Below, piece after piece: positions 52,003 through 61,318 of a DNA stretch of 64,000 bases (positions are counted from its first letter, which is position 1; every line of letters starts with the position of its first letter). The stretch is from NCBI GenBank assembly GCA_963728965.1, contig CAVSMH010000008.1, forward strand, positions 1,054,001 through 1,118,000, given 5' to 3'. The stretch comes from DASQZT01 sp963728965 (lineage in GTDB: Bacteria > Acidobacteriota > Terriglobia > Bryobacterales > Bryobacteraceae). The notes beneath the pieces were generated by a model. The model made no database searches. It was not told where the DNA came from and was given only the letters and a program-made list of their open reading frames with translations. Both the position numbers and the translations under genes were made by a program.

Positions 52003-53424
52003 ATGAAGACCGACTGGCTCAAGAAGAGACAAACCAAGTACGGCGCCTACATGGCGGCCTATATCATCGTGATCGTGGCGGTCCTGGCGGCGGTGAATTT
52101 CCTGGCCAACCGCTACGACAAGTCGTACGATTCGACATCCAACAAACAGTTCAGCCTATCCGACCAGACCATCAAGGTAGTGAAGAACCTGAAGCGTCCG
52201 GTGAGCATCACTTACTTCGACTCGCAGTCGCATTTTCCGCAGGCGCGCGACCTGCTGGACCGGTACTCGTCGTTGTCGCCCAAGCTGACGGTGGAATACA
52301 TCGATCCGGACAAGAAGCCGCAGCAGGCGAAATCGGCGGGTTACCGCCGGGATGTGACCCTGCTGATCGACAGCGGCACCAAGAAGGAAGAAGCGAAGAC
52401 GCTCAGCGAGGAAGAGATCACCGGCGCGCTCATCCGCTCGCTGAAGACGGGCGAGCGCAACGCCTGCTTTGTTTCGGGAAGCGGCGAACACAGCATCGAC
52501 GATTCGGAGCGCGGCGGGTATGCGGCGGTAAAGGACGCGCTGACCCGCAACAATTACAAGACGCGGGCGATTTCCCTGTTGCAGGCGACGCCGCCGGCCG
52601 GGGGAACGGCGGCCGCGGGTATTCCGCCGGCGGCGGGTCACATTGAAGTCCCGAAGGACTGCACGGTGCTGGTGGTCGCGGGGCCGCAGCACGAGTACAT
52701 CCAACCCGAGGTGGACGCGATCAAGGCGTATGTGGAAGGCGGCGGCCGCGCGCTGATCATGCTGGACCCGCCGCTGAACGCGGGGCGCAGTCCGGTGGCG
52801 GACAACGTCACCCTGGAGGCGCTGCTGCAGACCTGGGGGGTCACGGTTGATAAGGACCTGGCACTGGACACGAGCGGGATCGGACAGGTATTCGGACTTG
52901 GCCCCGAAGTGCCGCTGGTGGCGAGTTACGATACGCATCCGATCGTGAACCAGATGAAGGACGTGGCCACGGCGTTTCCGCTGGCGCGCACGCTGGAGAT
53001 CAAGAACGGCGCCAAGACCACGGTGGAGAAGCTCTTTTCCACCGCCGAAAACAGCTACGCGACGACCGAGTTGAACTCGGGGAGCATCCGGCTGGACCCG
53101 AAGAAGGACAAGAAGGGGCCGCTCCTGCTGGCGGCGGCGGGCACCTACAGCAGTACACCGCCGGGGCGTTTCGTGGTGGTCGGCAGCTCCATGTGGGCGG
53201 GCAATAATTTCATCCGGTTCAACGGCAACCGCGACCTGTTCCTGAACATGATCAACTGGCTGACGTCGGACGAAGACCTGATTTCGATCCGTCCCAAGGC
53301 GCCGGAAGACCGGCCGCTGAATATCAGCCCGCAGAAGGTAAACATGCTCTTCTGGCTGAGCGTGGTGATCTTCCCGCTGGGCGTGGTGGCGTTCGGCATG
53401 GTGACCTGGTGGAAGAGGAGGTAG
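52003..53424 (+). CDS. GldG-like ABC transporter auxiliary protein
   Basis: 473 residues. One N-terminal membrane helix (AAYIIVIVAVLAAVNFLA), a large extracytoplasmic domain and a C-terminal helix (MLFWLSVVIFPLGVVAFGMV). The extracytoplasmic start FSLSDQTIKVVKNLKRPVSI matches the ABC-type auxiliary family linked to gliding motility in Bacteroidetes (GldG), but widely present in non-gliding bacteria. GGRALIMLDPP and the RPLNISPQ end are also typical. The family may handle a cell-surface substrate; no motility genes are seen here. Separated by only 4 bases from the DUF4340 gene. Confidence 0.85.
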   Translation: MKTDWLKKRQTKYGAYMAAYIIVIVAVLAAVNFLANRYDKSYDSTSNKQFSLSDQTIKVVKNLKRPVSITYFDSQSHFPQARDLLDRYSSLSPKLTVEYIDPDKKPQQAKSAGYRRDVTLLIDSGTKKEEAKTLSEEEITGALIRSLKTGERNACFVSGSGEHSIDDSERGGYAAVKDALTRNNYKTRAISLLQATPPAGGTAAAGIPPAAGHIEVPKDCTVLVVAGPQHEYIQPEVDAIKAYVEGGGRALIMLDPPLNAGRSPVADNVTLEALLQTWGVTVDKDLALDTSGIGQVFGLGPEVPLVASYDTHPIVNQMKDVATAFPLARTLEIKNGAKTTVEKLFSTAENSYATTELNSGSIRLDPKKDKKGPLLLAAAGTYSSTPPGRFVVVGSSMWAGNNFIRFNGNRDLFLNMINWLTSDEDLISIRPKAPEDRPLNISPQKVNMLFWLSVVIFPLGVVAFGMVTWWKRR

Positions 53425-53428
53425 TGCG

Positions 53429-54739
53429 GTGAAGCCGAAAGGGCTGCTGGTTGCCATCGCACTGCTGGCGGTGCTGGGAGGCCTGGTCTGGTGGTCGAAC
53501 AAGAAACAGGCGCAGGCCAGCAAGTCGCCGAGCGGTACCACGGTGAAAATGCTGGCCATCCCCGATGACCAGTTTCAGGACATCCGGATCCGGAAGGTGA
53601 GCGGCGAGGCAATCGAGGTCAAAAAGCAGGGCACGAAGTGGGAGATGGTGCAGCCCAAGGCGATGGGAGCGGACCAGGACGCGGTCGGCTCGATGGTTTC
53701 GAACCTGGGCGCGCTGAACGCCGATAAAGTAGTGGAAGACAAGGCCACCGACCTGAAGCCGTACGGGCTGGCCCCGCCGACGCTCGACATCCAGGTAACG
53801 AAGAAGGACGGGAAGACGGAGACGGTGCTGGTGGGCGACGATACGCCGTCCGGTTCCGGCGCGTATGCCAAGCTGCCCAACGATCCGCGGGTGTTCGCGA
53901 TTGCGAGCTTCGTGAAATCGAGCCTCGACAAACGGCCGGACGACCTGCGCGACAAGCGGCTGCTGACCTTCGACTCGGACAAGCTCACGCGAGTGGAGTT
54001 GCAGGCCAAGGGGCAGACCGTGGAATTCGGCAAGAACGGGTCGAACGAATGGCAGATCGTGAAGCCGCGTCCGCTGCGGGCGGACAATTCGGCGGTGGAT
54101 ACCATGGTCGGCAAGCTGCGCGACGCCAAGATGGACGTGCTGAACCCGGATGCGGACGCGGCCAAGAAGTTCGCGGCCGGCACGCGGGTGGCAACCGCCA
54201 CGGTAACGGATGCGGCCGGCACGCAGACACTCGAGGTCCGCAAGGACAAAGACAACAATTACTATGCGAAGGGTTCGGCCGTGGAAGGAGTCTACAAGAT
54301 CGCCAGCGACGTGGGCGAGGGCCTCGACAAGGGGCTGGACGACTTCCGCAATAAGAAGTTGTTCGACTTCGGCTTCAGCGATCCCAACAAACTGGACGTG
54401 AACGGGAAGCAGTACACCAAGAGCGGCGACAAGTGGATGTCCGGTGGGAAGACCATGGAGAATACCACCGTACAGAACCTGATCGACAAGCTGCGGGACC
54501 TCAGCGCAACCAAATTTTCCGAGAAGGGCGCGGGAGAGCCGGTGTTTACCGCGACGGTGACCTCCAACGACGGCAAGCGCGTGGAGAAAGTAACGATCCG
54601 TAAGCAGGGCGAACAGTACGGGGCGCAGCGGGAGAACGAACCAACCATCTACGAACTGGACACGGCCGCTTTCACCAGCCTCCAAACGGCGGCGGCGGAC
54701 GTGAAGGAAGCGGCGCCGGCTCCGGCGAAAAAGAAGTGA
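53429..54739 (+). CDS. DUF4340 protein of the Gld-type ABC cluster
   Basis: 436 residues, starting with GTG. One N-terminal helix (GLLVAIALLAVLGGLVWW) and then repeated beta-rich units of about 120 residues with the DUF4340 style (KVSGEAIEVKKQGTKWEMV, RVELQAKGQTVEFGKNGSNEW). These units bind or measure an unknown ligand in the periplasm. The gene order ATPase-permease-GldG-DUF4340 is a recurrent arrangement. Its stop overlaps pncB by four bases (GTGA), which is not typical of the cluster. Confidence 0.85.
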   Translation: MKPKGLLVAIALLAVLGGLVWWSNKKQAQASKSPSGTTVKMLAIPDDQFQDIRIRKVSGEAIEVKKQGTKWEMVQPKAMGADQDAVGSMVSNLGALNADKVVEDKATDLKPYGLAPPTLDIQVTKKDGKTETVLVGDDTPSGSGAYAKLPNDPRVFAIASFVKSSLDKRPDDLRDKRLLTFDSDKLTRVELQAKGQTVEFGKNGSNEWQIVKPRPLRADNSAVDTMVGKLRDAKMDVLNPDADAAKKFAAGTRVATATVTDAAGTQTLEVRKDKDNNYYAKGSAVEGVYKIASDVGEGLDKGLDDFRNKKLFDFGFSDPNKLDVNGKQYTKSGDKWMSGGKTMENTTVQNLIDKLRDLSATKFSEKGAGEPVFTATVTSNDGKRVEKVTIRKQGEQYGAQRENEPTIYELDTAAFTSLQTAAADVKEAAPAPAKKK

Positions 54740-56049
54740 ACGGCCTCCTCACGGACCTTTACGAACTGACGATGGCGGCCGGCTACTTCGAAGCCGGCAA
54801 GAGCGAAGAACGGGCCTCCTTCGAATTCACCATCCGGCGGCTGCCGCCGAACCGCAATTTTATTCTGGCGGCGGGGCTGACGCAGGTGGTGGACTACCTG
54901 CTGAACCTGAGCTTCGAGGAAGACGAGGTGGGGTACCTGCGGGGACTGCCGCAGTTCGGCAATGCATCGCCGGCATTTTTCGACTACCTGCGCCACTTTC
55001 GTTTTCGCGGCGACCTGTTCGCGGTGCCCGAAGGGACGCCGATTTTTCCGGGCGAGCCGATTCTGACGATACGCGCGCCGGTGATCGAGGCGCAGATTCC
55101 CGAGACCTACGTGCTTTCGGCCATCGCGTTCCAGAGCTCGATTGCCACCAAGGCGTGGCGGTGCGTGGAAGCGGCGGGCGGCCGGGGCGTAGTGGAATTC
55201 GGGACGCGGCGCGCGCATACGCCGGAAGCGGGAGTGTTGGGGGCGCGGGCGGCGTACATTGGCGGCTGCGCGGGCACCAGCAACACCCTGGCGGGATTCC
55301 GCTACGGGGTCCCGGTGATGGGCACGTCGGCGCACTCCTGGGTGATGGCGTTCGCATCGGAGCTGGAGGCATTCCGCCACCTGCAGCGGTTCCTGGCGGA
55401 TCATACGATTCAGCTGCTGGACACGTACGACTCGATGGAGGGCGCGCGCCACGCGGCGGAACTGGGCAAACCGCTGTGGGGTGTGCGGCTGGACAGCGGC
55501 GATTTTGCCGCGCTTTCCCGCCAGGTGCGGGCGCTGCTGGACGAGGCCGGGTTGGGCGACGCGAGGATCATGGTGAGCGGCGACCTGGAAGAGTACCGGA
55601 TCCGCGAGCTGGTGAAGGGCGGCGCGCCCATCGACGCGTTCGGCGTGGGCACCCAACTGGCGACCTCGGCGGATGCGCCGTCGCTGAGCGCGACCTACAA
55701 GCTGGTGGAAGTGGACATCAGCGGCATCAAGCGGTTCACGGCCAAGTACAGCGAGGACAAAATTTCGCGTCCGGGTTCGAAACAGATCTTCCGCGAGGCG
55801 GCGCGCGACGTGGTGGCGCGCTCGGGCGAATGCGGCAAGGGGGAGGCGCTGCTGCGGCCGATCGTGCTGGGCGGGCGGCTGATCGAGCCGCTGCCCACCC
55901 TGGAAGCCGCGCGGCAGCACGCGGCGGAAGCGGCCGCGAAGCTCCCCGACGGTCTGCGACAATTGGAAGTGGGGGAGCCGTGGCCGGTGATCTTCAGCCG
56001 TGAACTGCGCGAGCTGTTCGATCGGACGCGCCACAACCTGATCGGATGA
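54736..56049 (+). CDS. pncB: Nicotinate phosphoribosyltransferase
   Basis: 437 residues. Recognised by TDLYELTMAAGYFEAGK, PNRNFILAAGL, EFGTRRAHTPEAG, GTSAHSWVMAFASE and VRLDSGDFAALSRQ. It makes nicotinate mononucleotide from nicotinate, PRPP and ATP, the entry of the Preiss-Handler NAD route. Starts at GTG overlapping the previous stop; its stop overlaps the start of pncA (ATGA). Together with pncA it converts nicotinamide to NAMN. Confidence 0.95.
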   Translation: MNGLLTDLYELTMAAGYFEAGKSEERASFEFTIRRLPPNRNFILAAGLTQVVDYLLNLSFEEDEVGYLRGLPQFGNASPAFFDYLRHFRFRGDLFAVPEGTPIFPGEPILTIRAPVIEAQIPETYVLSAIAFQSSIATKAWRCVEAAGGRGVVEFGTRRAHTPEAGVLGARAAYIGGCAGTSNTLAGFRYGVPVMGTSAHSWVMAFASELEAFRHLQRFLADHTIQLLDTYDSMEGARHAAELGKPLWGVRLDSGDFAALSRQVRALLDEAGLGDARIMVSGDLEEYRIRELVKGGAPIDAFGVGTQLATSADAPSLSATYKLVEVDISGIKRFTAKYSEDKISRPGSKQIFREAARDVVARSGECGKGEALLRPIVLGGRLIEPLPTLEAARQHAAEAAAKLPDGLRQLEVGEPWPVIFSRELRELFDRTRHNLIG

Positions 56050-56651
56050 ATACGGTTTTCGTAGACGTCGATTCGCAATTGGATTTCATGTATCCGGCGG
56101 GAGCGCTGTACGTGCCCAAGGCCGAGCGCGTGATCGCGGCGGTCGCGCAGCTCAACCGGTTCGCGGCCGGGCATGGGATCCCGGTGATCTCCACGGCGGA
56201 CGCGCACGCCGAAAACGACCCCGAGTTTTCGCAATGGCCGCCGCACTGCGTGGCGGGGACGCTGGGACAACAGAAAGCCGGGGCGACGCTGCTCGACCGG
56301 CGGGTGGTGATACCGAACCGCGCATGTGCCATCGGGCTGGATGGCGCGCAGCAGATCGTGCTCGAAAAGCAGACGGTCGATGCGTTCCAGGCTCCGAACC
56401 TGAGCCGCGTGCTCGACCTGCTGAAAGCGGAGCGAGCGGTGGTGTATGGCGTGGTAACGGAGATCTGCGTTCTGTTTGCCGTGCGCGGGCTGCTGCGGGG
56501 CGGGCGGCAAGTGGTGGTGGCGACCGACGCGGTGGAAACCCTGCATGCCGAAGACTCCGAGCGGGCGTTGGAAGAGATGCGCGCGGGCGGAGCGACGCTG
56601 TCGCGGGTGGCCGAGATCTGCGGCGCGGTGTCGCCGGCGCACCGGCACTGA
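56046..56651 (+). CDS. pncA: Nicotinamidase (isochorismatase-fold amidohydrolase)
   Basis: 201 residues. Catalytic triad positions are in place: Asp near residue 9-13 (VDVDSQLDF), Lys108 (LEKQTVDAF) and nucleophilic Cys141 (VTEICVLFAV). The metal region reads DAHAENDPEF with WPPHCVAGT, as in nicotinamidases. It hydrolyses nicotinamide to nicotinate, feeding pncB, whose stop overlaps this start. It lacks clear marks of a biuret or isochorismate hydrolase, but exact specificity is inferred from context. Confidence 0.88.
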   Translation: MNTVFVDVDSQLDFMYPAGALYVPKAERVIAAVAQLNRFAAGHGIPVISTADAHAENDPEFSQWPPHCVAGTLGQQKAGATLLDRRVVIPNRACAIGLDGAQQIVLEKQTVDAFQAPNLSRVLDLLKAERAVVYGVVTEICVLFAVRGLLRGGRQVVVATDAVETLHAEDSERALEEMRAGGATLSRVAEICGAVSPAHRH

Positions 56652-56763
56652 GACGAGCTTCCCGCGGCGGGCGGCAATGCTGTTACCGTTGGCTTGGGGG
56701 AGCCTTCCTGGTCACCCCGGCGTGCAGGCTGGCGCGGCAGCGGCCAAACGCGAGGCGGAAAAC

Positions 56764-57030
56764 ATGTGTTTAGCAGTTCCGGGCAGGATCCTGGAAATCG
56801 AAGAAGCGGGCAGCAGCCGTTTGGGCACGATCGAGTTTGGCGGGATCACGCGGCAGGCGTACCTGGACTTCGTGCCCGAAGCGGGCATCGGCGATTACGT
56901 GATTGTCCACGTGGGCTTTGCCATCAGCCGGGTGGACGCCGAAGAGGCGGCGCGCACCTTCGAACTGCTGGAAAAGATGGGCCTGCTCGACGAAGAGGGG
57001 CTGACTTCCGAACGCAAGGGCCCGGCATGA
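56764..57030 (+). CDS. hypC: [NiFe]-hydrogenase maturation chaperone HypC
   Basis: 88 residues from ATG 56764. MCLAVPGRILEI with the essential Cys2, then QAYLDFVPEAGIGDYVIVHVGFAI, then VDAEEAARTFELLEKM; all as in HypC. It carries the Fe(CN)2CO unit with HypD to the hydrogenase large subunit precursor. The gap after pncA is 112 bases with no visible terminator. Its stop overlaps the hypD start (ATGA). Confidence 0.93.
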   Translation: MCLAVPGRILEIEEAGSSRLGTIEFGGITRQAYLDFVPEAGIGDYVIVHVGFAISRVDAEEAARTFELLEKMGLLDEEGLTSERKGPA

Positions 57031-58133
57031 AGTATCTGGACGAGTATCGCGACCCGAAGATTGCCATGGCCCTGTTGCGGAAGCTCAAAGAACGGGTCAC
57101 GCGGCCATGGGTGCTGATGGAGATCTGCGGAGGGCAGACCCACACGCTGATGCGCTACGGCATCGACGAGCTGATTCCGCGGGAAGTGGAACTGGTGCAC
57201 GGTCCGGGGTGCCCGGTGTGCGTGACGCCGCTCGAAGTGGTGAACCGGGCGATCGAGATCGCCTCGCGCCCCGAAGTGATCTTCGTGAGCTACGGAGACA
57301 TGCTGCGGGTTCCGGGATCGGACGGGGACCTGTTTCAGGTGAAGGCGCAAGGCGGCGACGTGCGCATGGCGTACACGCCCATGGAGGCGTTGCACATCGC
57401 GCGCGCGAACCCGGGCCGCCAGGTGGTGTTCTTCGGCATTGGTTTCGAGACCACGGCGCCGGCCAACGCCATGGCGGTATGGCAGGCGAGCCGGGAAGGG
57501 CTGAAGAACTTCTCGATGCTGGTGTCGCACGTGCTGGTGCCGCCGGCGATCGGAATGCTGCTGGAATCGCCCGCGAACCGGGTGCAGGGGTTCATCGCGC
57601 CCGGCCACGTGTGTACGGTGATGGGGTATCGCGAATACGAAGAGCTTTCGTCGCGCTACGGGGTGCCCATGGTGGTGGGCGGATTCGAGCCGGTGGACCT
57701 GCTGGAAGCGATTGCGATGCTGGTGGCGCAACTGGAGGAGGGCCGCGCCACAACCGAGAACCAGTATGCGCGGGCGGTGAGCCGGGACGGAAACGTGGCG
57801 GCGCAGAAGCTGGTGGCGCAGGTATTCGAAGTGGCGGACCGCAAGTGGCGCGGCCTCGGGCGGATTCGGCGGAGCGGCTGGCGGCTGCGCGCGGAATTCG
57901 ACGCCTGGAATGCGGAGAAGGTGTTCGGCCTGGCGGAGACGGACGTGCCGGAGCCGCCGGAGTGCATCAGCGCGGCGGTGCTGCAAGGGTTGAAGAAGCC
58001 GTTCGAATGCCCGGTGTTCGGCACGGGCTGCACGCCGGACAGCCCCCTGGGCGCGCCCATGGTGTCGGCGGAGGGGGCCTGCGCGGCGTACTTCCGTTAC
58101 CGGAGAACGGGGCCCGGGTTACTCGTACCGTAG
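57027..58133 (+). CDS. hypD: [NiFe]-hydrogenase maturation protein HypD
   Basis: 368 residues from ATG 57027. Conserved Cys motifs: MEICGGQTHT, VHGPGCPVCVTP, PGHVCTVMG, and at the end FECPVFGTGCTPDSPLGAP with SAEGACAAYFRY, the [4Fe-4S] region. Scaffold for making the Fe(CN)2CO centre with HypC and HypE. hypE, hypF, hypA and hypB are not in the window, nor any hydrogenase. The last 15 bases overlap the convergent permease gene at 58119. Confidence 0.95.
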   Translation: MKYLDEYRDPKIAMALLRKLKERVTRPWVLMEICGGQTHTLMRYGIDELIPREVELVHGPGCPVCVTPLEVVNRAIEIASRPEVIFVSYGDMLRVPGSDGDLFQVKAQGGDVRMAYTPMEALHIARANPGRQVVFFGIGFETTAPANAMAVWQASREGLKNFSMLVSHVLVPPAIGMLLESPANRVQGFIAPGHVCTVMGYREYEELSSRYGVPMVVGGFEPVDLLEAIAMLVAQLEEGRATTENQYARAVSRDGNVAAQKLVAQVFEVADRKWRGLGRIRRSGWRLRAEFDAWNAEKVFGLAETDVPEPPECISAAVLQGLKKPFECPVFGTGCTPDSPLGAPMVSAEGACAAYFRYRRTGPGLLVP

Positions 58134-60524
58134 GGCCACGGTGGGGTCCACTCGCGCGGCGCGGCGGGCGGGAATGTAGCTGGCCAGCGCGGCCACGGCG
58201 GTAAGCAGCAGGGACACCGCCAGAAAGATCACCGGGTCGGTGGCTTTCACCTGGAACAGCATGGTTTCGAGGAGCCGGGTGAGCGCCATCGAGGCGGCCA
58301 GACCGACCGCGATGCCGGCCACGGCGAGGGTGGTTCCCTGGCGGACAACCATTCGCAGCACGTCGCCGGAGCGCGCGCCGAGCGCCATGCGCACGCCGAT
58401 CTCGTGTTTGCGGCAGGTAACCGAGAACGAGATGACGCCGTAGATGCCGATGGCGGAGAGCAGCAGGGCCAGCGCGGCGAAGATGCCGAGCAGCAGGGTG
58501 GAGAGCCGTTTGGTGGCAATGGAATCGACCAGGGTCTGCTCCATGCTGGCGATGCGCGAGACGGGTTGGTCACCATCGATTTCGAGCACGGCGCGGCGCA
58601 GGGAGGGGGCCAGACGCAGCGGATCGGAAGCGGTGCGGACCACCAGGTTGACGGCAGTGCGAGGGCTCTGCGCGAAGGCGAAGTAGATTTCCGGATCCGG
58701 CTCGCGGGCGAGCGACATGTGGCGGACATCGGCGACCACGCCGACCACGGGCATCCATCCATCCGGAGCGCCGTTGCCGATGCGCTTGCCGACCGGGTCC
58801 TGGTTGGGCCAGAAACGGCGCGCCGCGGTTTCGTTGACGATGACCACGCGCTGGGTTCCGGCCACGTCGCGCTCATCGAAGCTGCGGCCGCGGCGAAGGG
58901 GAATGCGCATGGCCTGGAAGTAGGCGGGGTTGACGAAGCGGTACCACAGAATGGGCGCATCGGACACGCTGGAGACGGGGCGGCCCTGGATGACGAAGGG
59001 CATGCCGGAGTCGGTCCCGCCGAGGGGGAGGCTGCTGGTGAAGCCGGCGGCCACGACTCCGGGCATGGCCTTCAACCGCTCTTCCAGCCGCTGATAAAAG
59101 GCCAACTGCTGCGGCGGGCTGACATAGCGGGCGGGCGGCAGGTTGACGGAGGCGGTGAGCACGTTGCCGGGATTAAAGCCGGGATTCACGTCCTGAAGCC
59201 GGATCAGGCTGCGGATCATGAGGGAAGCGCCTACCATGAGGAGGAGCGCCAGGGCCACCTCGGAGACGACCAGGAGGCTGCGCAGGCGGTTTCTTCCCCC
59301 GGTGGACGAACCGCGGCCGCCCTCTTTGAGGGTTTCCTGGAGGTCGCTGCGGGAAGCGGCCAGGGCCGGCGCGAGGCCGAAAATCAGGCCGGTGACGAGG
59401 GAGACCGCAATGGTGAAGCCGAGCACCGGAAGGTCGATGCGGGACTCTTTCAGCATGGGGTAGGCGCCGGTGCCGATGGCGGTGATCGCGGCGATACCCC
59501 AGTATGCCAGCAGCACGCCCAGGGCGGCTCCCAGCAGGGCCAGCAGGAAACTTTCGGTGAGCAGTTGGCTGATGATGCGCCAGCGCGCCGCGCCCATGGC
59601 GGCGCGAATGCCGATCTCTTTGCCGCGCGCTCCGGCGCGGGCCAGCAGCAGGTTGGCGATATTGGCGCAGGCGATCAGGAGGACCAGCGCCACGGCGGCG
59701 AGCAGGACCACCAGGCTGGTGCGCACATCGCGGACCATGAATTCGCGGACGTCCCAGACGTGCGCGCGGAAGCCGCGGAGGGGCCGGCCGGAAGCCTGTT
59801 CGACGCGCGGCGCGATGGTGTCCATTTCGGCCTGGGAGTGGCCGACGGTAATGCCGGGCTTGAGGCGGGCATAGGCGGCAAACCGGAAGTCTTCGCCGCC
59901 CGGCGGGCGTGCATCGCTGCGGGCAATCGGAAGGTATAGGTCCGGAGGCCGGTCCTCCAGGCGGAAATCACGCGGCAGGATGGCGATGACGGTGTAGGGG
60001 GCGCCATCGAGAGTGATGGTTTTGCCGGGCAGGGCGGGGTCGGACCCGAACTTCCTCTGCCAGAGGCTGTGAGCGATGATGGCCACGGGGGCAGCGCCGG
60101 GCTGATCGTCCTCGACGCGGAAGTCCCTGCCGGCGAGCAGGTGGATTCCCAGCAGGCGGAAGAAGCTGGAATTGACCCGCCAGATGGGAATGCGCTCGGG
60201 TTCGTGGCGCGTGATGAGGTTGGCGGATCCGGACATGTAGGCGGACATGAGCTCGAAGGAGCGCGCCTGCTTCCGCCATTGGACGATATCGGAATAGGGC
60301 CCGAGAGCGTTGCGGATGTTGCGCTGGGCATGATCCATGCGGATGATGACCACGCGGTCGGGTTGGTGGAAGGGCAGCGGGCGCAGCAGCACCGCGTGCA
60401 CGACGCTGAAAATGGCGGTATTGGCGCCGATGCCGAGCGCCAGCGCGAGGACCGCTACCACGGTCACACCCGGGTTCCGGAAGAGCAGCCGAAGGGCGTA
60501 GCGTAAATCTCCGAAGAGGTCCAT
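58119..60524 (-). CDS. MacB/FtsX-like permease (acidobacterial ADOP type), intact
   Basis: 801 residues. N-terminal DLRYALRLLFRNPGVTVV and IGANTAIFSVVHAVLLRPLPF, a large extracytoplasmic MacB-core region, then FtsX-type helices in two sets (VLLIACANIANLLLARA; ALGVLLAYWGIAAITAIG; LRRGRSFDERDVAGTQ; VALRYE end). ADOP proteins carry two FtsX domains and usually lack a nearby ATPase, as here. They are thought to act as efflux or lipoprotein-related exporters. Contains no frameshift. Same family as the deleted copy at 49641-49845. Confidence 0.9.
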   Translation of the reverse strand: MDLFGDLRYALRLLFRNPGVTVVAVLALALGIGANTAIFSVVHAVLLRPLPFHQPDRVVIIRMDHAQRNIRNALGPYSDIVQWRKQARSFELMSAYMSGSANLITRHEPERIPIWRVNSSFFRLLGIHLLAGRDFRVEDDQPGAAPVAIIAHSLWQRKFGSDPALPGKTITLDGAPYTVIAILPRDFRLEDRPPDLYLPIARSDARPPGGEDFRFAAYARLKPGITVGHSQAEMDTIAPRVEQASGRPLRGFRAHVWDVREFMVRDVRTSLVVLLAAVALVLLIACANIANLLLARAGARGKEIGIRAAMGAARWRIISQLLTESFLLALLGAALGVLLAYWGIAAITAIGTGAYPMLKESRIDLPVLGFTIAVSLVTGLIFGLAPALAASRSDLQETLKEGGRGSSTGGRNRLRSLLVVSEVALALLLMVGASLMIRSLIRLQDVNPGFNPGNVLTASVNLPPARYVSPPQQLAFYQRLEERLKAMPGVVAAGFTSSLPLGGTDSGMPFVIQGRPVSSVSDAPILWYRFVNPAYFQAMRIPLRRGRSFDERDVAGTQRVVIVNETAARRFWPNQDPVGKRIGNGAPDGWMPVVGVVADVRHMSLAREPDPEIYFAFAQSPRTAVNLVVRTASDPLRLAPSLRRAVLEIDGDQPVSRIASMEQTLVDSIATKRLSTLLLGIFAALALLLSAIGIYGVISFSVTCRKHEIGVRMALGARSGDVLRMVVRQGTTLAVAGIAVGLAASMALTRLLETMLFQVKATDPVIFLAVSLLLTAVAALASYIPARRAARVDPTVALRYE

Positions 60525-60579
60525 AAGCGATTTTAAGGTCCGATTTATTGTACAACCGGCCGATTGGCGTGTGGTGGCG

Positions 60580-61317
60580 CTAGCGCGCGATTACTTCGAA
60601 GTTGCTGGCCATACGGCGGAGGGGACGCAGGCGCAGGAGGGTGTCGTCGAGCAGGCGGGCGGCCCGGTAACCGGCACCCCAGCCGGGGAGCAGGCCGGCA
60701 AGGGGGGAGGAACCGAAGTCATAGACATCGGTGCGCGTGTCGAAACCGGCCTGGCGGAACAAGCGGGCGGTCGCCTCGGGGTCGAGTTCGCGCTCGTCGG
60801 GTGTTTGGTAGCGTTTCATGAGGGCTGGAAAGAAGCGACGGCCGAGCGCGCCCGAAAGCCGGCGCCGGCTGGGGTCGAGCGAGTAGAATACGCCGCCGGG
60901 CGCGAGTAACGCCTTGATGCGGAGGGGCAGGCCGGCCAGATCCTCGTCGGGAACGTGGTGCAGAAAGAAGATGGCGATGACGACGTCGAAGCGGCCCGCG
61001 GCGGTGGTTCCTTCCTCGAAACGGACGTTGGCGATTCCCAGCCTGCCGGCATCGGCGCGAGCCTGCCGGACGGCGGCGGGGGAGAGGTCGATGCCGAGGA
61101 CCTCGGCCACGTGCGGCGCCAGCAGCAACTCCGTATCGCCGATGCCGCATCCCAGGCTGAGCACGCGCGAGCGGGGACCGGCGCCGGTGACATCCAGGAG
61201 GCGGCGAACCATGTGGCGACGCAGGGCGCGCACCGCCGGCCGCGCGAAGTGGGATTGCGCGAAGCCGGAATAGAGCTTCTCGTGATAGTCGAGTTCCCGC
61301 TGGAGCGCGCCGTTCAA
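60580..61317 (-). CDS. Class I SAM-dependent methyltransferase
   Basis: 245 residues, starting with TTG (61315-61317) a single base after the preceding stop. Motif I RVLSLGCGIGDTELLL, acidic motif VLGIDLSPAAVRQARADAG, RFDVVIAIFFLHHVPDED and GGVFYSLDPS identify a class I methyltransferase of the UbiE/Methyltransf_11 kind. Substrate unknown. The C-terminal region is basic (RRMASNFEVIAR). Last gene of an operon with MauE-like and DsbA-like genes. Confidence 0.85.
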   Translation of the reverse strand: MNGALQRELDYHEKLYSGFAQSHFARPAVRALRRHMVRRLLDVTGAGPRSRVLSLGCGIGDTELLLAPHVAEVLGIDLSPAAVRQARADAGRLGIANVRFEEGTTAAGRFDVVIAIFFLHHVPDEDLAGLPLRIKALLAPGGVFYSLDPSRRRLSGALGRRFFPALMKRYQTPDERELDPEATARLFRQAGFDTRTDVYDFGSSPLAGLLPGWGAGYRAARLLDDTLLRLRPLRRMASNFEVIAR

Positions 61318-61318
61318 G

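Noticed and set aside
50237..54739. Gliding motility locus
   Set aside because: The GldA/F/G-like genes occur widely without gliding; no other gld or spr genes are present in the window.
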